The notes beneath the pieces are model-generated. The model had not been told where the DNA came from. It did no database searches and saw only the letters and a list, made by a program, of their open reading frames with translations. Shown here piece by piece: positions 6,593 to 10,399 of a DNA stretch of 10,399 bases. The position numbers and the translations under genes are program-made. Position 1 is the stretch's first letter, and every line of letters starts with the position of its first letter. The stretch lies in contig JAPULP010000218.1 in the NCBI GenBank assembly GCA_027294815.1, forward strand, positions 1 through 10,399. Reading direction: 5' to 3'. Source of the DNA: Gemmatimonadota bacterium. GTDB lineage: Bacteria; Gemmatimonadota; Gemmatimonadetes; Gemmatimonadales; GWC2-71-9.

Positions 6593-8840
6593 TCGATTGG
6601 CGGTCGTACGTGAGCCGCTATCGTGGTGCCTACACCTCGGTGAGCCGGCTGATAAGAGCCAGGTAGCGGATCGACTGCGCCGCGCATTGCTCGGACCGGC
6701 GGACGAGACGTGGGAGACCCCCACCTGGCTATGGCCGCATCAGGTCGATGCCGCCAGACGCATCGCCGGAAGCATCAAGGTTTTCGGCGGGGCGCTCTTG
6801 TGCGATGCCGTCGGACTGGGGAAGACATATACCGGACTGGCCATCGCAACGCGGTACCGATCCGTATTGCTTTCCGCCCCCGCGGTCTTGAATCGACAGT
6901 GGACGCGGGTCAGCAACCAGCTCGGCGTCGGAGTCTCTATCGTGTCGCACGAATCATTGAGCCGGCAGATTCCCGTCCCGCAAGCCGAACTCATCATCGT
7001 AGATGAGGCACACTGGTTTCGAAATCCGAGCACGATGCGTTACGTGAACCTCGCGCGGGGAATACGGAACGCCGACGTGCTTCTCATGACCGCCACCCCA
7101 GTGGTGAACCGACCCGCGGACCTGGTGCACCTGGTACGGCTCTTTGCGCCAGATCACGCGTTTGCCGCTTTTGGGATGGACTCACTCGCGGAAGCGGTCG
7201 GCCACTCTCGCCGACCTCATCCGGGCGCTGCACTCACGCCCGTTATCATCGCTCGATCGCCCGACACGGCCGGCATCGGATCGCATGCCGTTCCATTGCC
7301 GGTCGATCAGCCGGTGGTGGCGTCTCCACCAACAGAAGAAAACTTCCTTCGACAGGTTGGTCGGATGGTCGAGCGGTTGCGATTTCCGTCGTTCGAGGGC
7401 GCAAGTGCGGCGTCGCTCCTCCGCCTGCAGCTCTTTCACAGGCTTTCGTCATCAGTCCCGGCATGCGTGGAATCGCTCCGTAGGCACCGCAAGTACCTCG
7501 ATCATGCCATCGACGCGGCTCGCAAAGGCGAGCGATTGTCGCGCAGAGCTTCGCGCACGCTCTTCGCCACCGAAGACGAGTTTCAATTGGAGTTCGATCT
7601 CTTGCGGGACAAAGCCGTGAAGGTGCCGGTCGCCGACCTCGAGCAAGAGCGAGACCGAATATCGGCGTTAGTGTCTGCCCTCCAAGCGCACAGAGGACGT
7701 CCAAAGATCGCCGCACTACGGCAATTGCTCACGAACCAAGGGGACCCCGAAACGCCGCGCAAGACTCTCGTCTTCACGAACGCGGTAGCAACAGCCCTGG
7801 AGATCGCCCGGCACCTGGACTGGAGGCGCACGGCGGTCGTGGCGGGCGGAGCGGCTCGGATCGTCTCAGGGCCGGTGCCCGTGTCGGTCGTCCTCGGGTG
7901 GTTTGCGCCTAGTGGGAATCAAAAAGTACCACCGCCACGTTATGCGCAAATCGACGTGCTCGTGGCCACGGACATGGTGAGCGAGGGGTTGAACCTCCAA
8001 GACGCGGACGCCGTCGTGCACTTCGACCTTCCGTGGAACCCCGTTCGATTGCAGCAACGCGTTGGCAGAGTGGCTCGGATGGGATCAGATCACACGCATG
8101 TAGACGTCTGGTGGTTCATCCCACCACCCCTGCTCGAGAACCATTTGAACCTCCGGCAGCGCATCCAACAAAAGCTCGAACATCAACGTGATCTCGGTGT
8201 TCCGGTCACCAGCCGAGTCGGACAAGCCCGCGTATTAGGACGATCTCTCGAAACAAGAGAACGAGTCGGCGGATCTCTTCGCAGGTTCCCTTCCGTGAAA
8301 CCACATTATTGCGTAGTGGCCGGGCCGCTCGCGGCGGCCTTCGCGGTTCGCTGGCAAACGGGCCAAACATCAGTTCCCCAACTCATCGTATTAGCCGGCG
8401 ACCCACCGGTCTGCATCACGGATCTCACCGAAGCGTGTGGTATCTTGCTCGACTTACTGGATCGCCCGGTCAGCGAGCAAAGACCAGACGTGCGTTTCCA
8501 CCAAACTCTCGTCACGACGCTGCGACAACGGTTGGCAAGGGCGCACGCCGGCCCCAGCGACATGGAAACGCGACGTCTCGCACGAATGGTGCTGCGCCGC
8601 GCCGGGCGAGCGGGAAAAGCGAGACGAGCCCGCGAACTCCACGTGCTGGACCAAGTGCTCGACGCCCTGTCGACAGGGATCGGGCGAGGAGCACAACTCG
8701 ACTTGGTTCACGCAATGCAAGGCAAGAAGAGCCTGGTCGATCGATTGACGGCGTGGTCACAGACGTGGAAGGGTTGTGAAAACGCCGCCACCAGCGTCAC
8801 GCTGGAGGCGGCGATCGTCGGTGACGGCACCGAGCGCTGA
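6495..8840 (+). CDS. SNF2/DEAH superfamily 2 helicase paired with the methylase
   Basis: An SF2 ATPase of up to 781 aa with all core motifs intact: WLWPHQVDAARRI (78-90, Q-motif region), Walker A AVGLGKT (105-111), DEAH (170-173), TAT (199-201), TLVFTN (424-429), LVATDMVSEGLNLQ (489-502) and QRVGRVARMG (521-530). The motifs are of SNF2/RapA/DrmD type, so a double-stranded DNA translocase or remodeller is more likely than a strand-separating helicase. A helical block (about 285-400) sits between the two RecA lobes. A GPVPVSVVLGWFAP segment (459-472) interrupts lobe 2 and seems characteristic of this subfamily. The basic helical C-terminus (about 570-781) shows no nuclease motif. The start is uncertain: TTG 6495 (good Shine-Dalgarno, 98-nt overlap with the methylase), GTG 6555 (38-nt overlap) or TTG 6597 (no overlap). 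Residues 1-35 of the long form look like out-of-frame methylase sequence. Overlap and shared direction imply co-expression and a joint function with the methylase, probably in defence. Confidence 0.88.
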   Translation: MISRSSTPSSPKHSACHRPRVTSSVAWPRITADRLAVVREPLSWCLHLGEPADKSQVADRLRRALLGPADETWETPTWLWPHQVDAARRIAGSIKVFGGALLCDAVGLGKTYTGLAIATRYRSVLLSAPAVLNRQWTRVSNQLGVGVSIVSHESLSRQIPVPQAELIIVDEAHWFRNPSTMRYVNLARGIRNADVLLMTATPVVNRPADLVHLVRLFAPDHAFAAFGMDSLAEAVGHSRRPHPGAALTPVIIARSPDTAGIGSHAVPLPVDQPVVASPPTEENFLRQVGRMVERLRFPSFEGASAASLLRLQLFHRLSSSVPACVESLRRHRKYLDHAIDAARKGERLSRRASRTLFATEDEFQLEFDLLRDKAVKVPVADLEQERDRISALVSALQAHRGRPKIAALRQLLTNQGDPETPRKTLVFTNAVATALEIARHLDWRRTAVVAGGAARIVSGPVPVSVVLGWFAPSGNQKVPPPRYAQIDVLVATDMVSEGLNLQDADAVVHFDLPWNPVRLQQRVGRVARMGSDHTHVDVWWFIPPPLLENHLNLRQRIQQKLEHQRDLGVPVTSRVGQARVLGRSLETRERVGGSLRRFPSVKPHYCVVAGPLAAAFAVRWQTGQTSVPQLIVLAGDPPVCITDLTEACGILLDLLDRPVSEQRPDVRFHQTLVTTLRQRLARAHAGPSDMETRRLARMVLRRAGRAGKARRARELHVLDQVLDALSTGIGRGAQLDLVHAMQGKKSLVDRLTAWSQTWKGCENAATSVTLEAAIVGDGTER

Positions 8841-8855
8841 TGCTCAGCGTCTCGG
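8830..8855. terminator. Shared hairpin holding both convergent stop codons
   Basis: CCGAGCGCTGA (8830-8840) pairs with TCAGCG (8844-8849) and CTCGG (8851-8855), leaving one bulged T at 8850 and a 3-nt loop TGC. It is an 11-bp GC-rich stem. The helicase stop TGA is 8838-8840 and the PhoU stop is the complement of 8844-8846, only 3 nt apart. No T-run follows on either strand, so a bidirectional terminator is plausible but not the classical intrinsic form. Confidence 0.45.
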
Positions 8856-9530
8856 CTCCTGCAGCACTTTTTCGTCGTAGTAATCCAGCTTGTGCAACGG
8901 CATGACTACGCCCGAAAGGATGTTGAGGAGGTGGGCGCCGATCCGCTTGTAGAACCTGGTGCCCAGGGTCAGGGCAACCGTCGTCGCCGCATCATGGTCA
9001 CTTTTTGCAATACGATTGAGGAGCGCGTCGCAGCGGTGACTGGTATCACGTCCTTGCCGGATCAATTCTACGGCACCGTCTTGGTCCGAGTTCGCAAAAA
9101 CCTCGGCAATAGCTTCGATGGTACTTTCCACGCCGTTGCGGATCTCCCGCAACTCGGCCGTGGTCTCATCGTCAGGAAGCACCGTACCACTCACATCCAA
9201 CACCTCGGCGAGGTTCTTGGTGTAATCGCCGATGCGTTCGACATCTTTCACCAAGCTCATGAGCAACAGGCTGTAGGGGACGTCCGCAGAATTGCCGGCA
9301 ACGGAAAGATGGGCAATGACCTGTTTGCGAATCTTGCGTTCGAGCTTGTTGACCTTGACGTCCGACTTGTAGATCGCCGTGCGTTCCTCCGGACTCGGCG
9401 GTTTACTAAAGAATATCTTGCCAGCCCGAATGGTTTGTGCTTGGGTCAGGCCGAGCATCTTGGCAAAGTTATCCCCCATCCGGCCCAAGGGATTGTCGCC
9501 TTTGAAAATGCTGATCAATTCACGGAACAT
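8844..9530 (-). CDS. PhoU-domain protein (stand-alone partner of the Na/Pi cotransporter)
   Basis: A 228-aa helical cytoplasmic protein of the PhoU family, which bind metal and regulate phosphate uptake. After an N-terminal extension (1-50), the first three-helix repeat carries DVKVNKLERKI (57-67) and the classical metal-site helix KDVERIGDYTKNLAE (95-109). The second repeat should have a matching ERIGDH helix but reads RFYKRIGAHLLNIL (192-205), with Glu to Lys and Asp to Ala, so the second metal cluster is probably lost. ATG 9530 was chosen because GGAGGA (9534-9539, complement) is correctly spaced; an upstream start at 9557 would add 9 residues and overlap the transporter. The gap to the transporter is 13 nt, indicating one operon. 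In many bacteria this PhoU domain is the C-terminal tail of the NptA-like transporter; here it is a separate gene. It probably modulates the transporter. Confidence 0.85.
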   Translation of the reverse strand: MFRELISIFKGDNPLGRMGDNFAKMLGLTQAQTIRAGKIFFSKPPSPEERTAIYKSDVKVNKLERKIRKQVIAHLSVAGNSADVPYSLLLMSLVKDVERIGDYTKNLAEVLDVSGTVLPDDETTAELREIRNGVESTIEAIAEVFANSDQDGAVELIRQGRDTSHRCDALLNRIAKSDHDAATTVALTLGTRFYKRIGAHLLNILSGVVMPLHKLDYYDEKVLQEPRR

Positions 9531-9533
9531 GAG

Positions 9534-9539
9534 TCCTCC
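9534..9539 (-). promoter_or_regulatory. Strong Shine-Dalgarno of the PhoU gene
   Basis: GGAGGA on the minus strand lies three bases before the ATG at 9530. It fixes the PhoU start at 9530 rather than 9557. It lies between the transporter stop (9544-9546) and the PhoU start. Confidence 0.75.
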
Positions 9540-9543
9540 AAAA

Positions 9544-10399
9544 CTACCCGAAAACACTATTTAAGAATGCAAAGAACGCCGGCAGCACGTAGAACAAGAG
9601 AACGACGTAAACCAATGCCCATTTACGCGACTCAACTGCGATATCCGCCAACTTCCGCGCCGCCGCCAAAGGAATATTGCGAATCCGTTTCACCGGATAG
9701 ATAAGAACTGTTGCGGTCAGATTGAACAAGAGGTGGACCAAAGCAATCGTCAGTCCAGCTGCCGCGTTCTGACCGGTCGCGGCCAATGCCGCCAGCAGCG
9801 CGGTGACGGTTGTGCCGATGTTGGCGCCGAGTGTGATCGGAAATGCCTGCTGCAGTGTTAAGATACCTGCCCCGGCGAGCGGCACCAAAAGCGACGTTGT
9901 GATCGAACTAGACTGCACCATTACAGTCACCACGACGCCCACGATCATCGCCAGTATGACGTGACGATCGAAAACACGCGATATGACGATCTCGACGCGC
10001 TGCACCATCGCCGCCCGCATGACCTTCACAATCAACAACAGAGCAATGAAAATCAGTACCACGGAAACCAAGATGTACATCAGCGCCGCAAAACCCGGCG
10101 ATGGTATCACCGCGTCCAACAGGGTCTTGATGGGCTCGCTCCCCGCCTTGATCGCGCCCTTGATGGGGCTGTCGTAGTCAGCTCCACCGAAACCGCCTAC
10201 TACATTCGTGAGGGCGGTCGCCGTCTTCCGCAGGAAACCGGTGAGTAGCTCGATGGGCAGCAAGACGATGACGGCGATGTAGTTGAAAAAGTCGTGACAC
10301 GTCGCCACCGAAAACGCGCGCCGAAATTCCTCCTTGCGTCCCATATGAGCCAGCGACGCGATGGTGTTCGTAACAGTGGTCCCGATGTTTGCTCCCATG
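9544..10399 (-). CDS. Na+/phosphate cotransporter, NptA/SLC34-like (N-terminus outside window)
   Basis: The C-terminal 284 residues of an inner-membrane sodium-phosphate symporter of the PF02690/SLC34 type. The family has two inverted repeats, each with a QSSS-type motif followed by GANIGTT. The window begins inside repeat 1 at its GANIGTT (residues 2-8 of the visible part) and includes a full repeat 2: VMVQSSSITTSLL (159-171) and LGANIGTTVTALL (190-202). At least five further hydrophobic stretches are visible, the last at about 258-282. The protein ends FLNSVFG with no PhoU domain attached; that domain is encoded by the next gene after 13 nt. The Met at the window edge belongs to the MGANIGTT motif and is not a real start. 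The gene continues past 10399, with repeat 1 and its first QSSS motif missing. Promoter not in the window. Confidence 0.9.
   Translation of the reverse strand, partial: MGANIGTTVTNTIASLAHMGRKEEFRRAFSVATCHDFFNYIAVIVLLPIELLTGFLRKTATALTNVVGGFGGADYDSPIKGAIKAGSEPIKTLLDAVIPSPGFAALMYILVSVVLIFIALLLIVKVMRAAMVQRVEIVISRVFDRHVILAMIVGVVVTVMVQSSSITTSLLVPLAGAGILTLQQAFPITLGANIGTTVTALLAALAATGQNAAAGLTIALVHLLFNLTATVLIYPVKRIRNIPLAAARKLADIAVESRKWALVYVVLLFYVLPAFFAFLNSVFG

Noticed and set aside
3512..8840. Complete DISARM or BREX locus
   Set aside because: No drmA, drmB, drmC, pglZ, brxC or brxL genes are in the window, and the cassette is closed on the right by a phosphate operon. Genes further left than 3512 are unrelated.
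8892..9704. Plus-strand 270-aa open frame across the PhoU gene and the transporter end
   Set aside because: The minus-strand PhoU and Na/Pi genes there have clear family motifs and a strong Shine-Dalgarno; the plus frame has neither.

Overview
The window is bacterial, moderately GC-rich (judged by eye) and densely coded. Gene starts are a mix of ATG, GTG and possibly TTG. No rRNA, tRNA, integrase or transposase is visible, and nothing fixes the taxon. The gene content suits a large, environmentally versatile Gram-negative-type genome, such as Acidobacteriota, Gemmatimonadota, Myxococcota or relatives, but that is only an impression.

Layout. (1) 30-590 (+): a small all-helical protein resembling the RsbRD N-terminal (sensor/RsbT co-antagonist) domain, standing alone. 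(2) 686-3304 (+): a tight three-gene run made of a DAACS/SDF-family amino-acid symporter, a DUF402/FomD-like protein (8-nt overlap) and a secreted or membrane-anchored alpha/beta hydrolase (TGATG stop-start overlap). (3) 3303-3437: about 130 bp of heptameric repeats in two opposed arms, starting inside the hydrolase stop codon. (4) 3512-8840 (+): a two-gene cassette encoding a 1026-aa Eco57I/TaqI-like adenine-N6 DNA methyltransferase and, in an overlapping frame, an SNF2/DEAH-type helicase. A perfect 8-bp inverted repeat covers the methylase start codon. (5) 8844-10399 (-): a convergent operon of a truncated (window edge) Na/Pi cotransporter and a stand-alone PhoU-domain protein. The two divergently read stop codons lie inside one hairpin at 8830-8855.

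How the genes work together. The methylase-helicase pair is the accessory element of interest. It resembles the core of several phage-defence systems (DISARM drmMI/drmD, type ISP restriction enzymes, type IIG enzymes). It has no recognisable nuclease, ATP-dependent coupler or other defence gene inside the window, and housekeeping-type genes flank it on both sides. It may be a compact two-gene defence or DNA-modification system, or a remnant of a larger one. The NptA-like transporter and PhoU protein form a phosphate-uptake unit. The symporter lacks several canonical sodium-ligand residues, so its ion coupling is probably not the textbook one.
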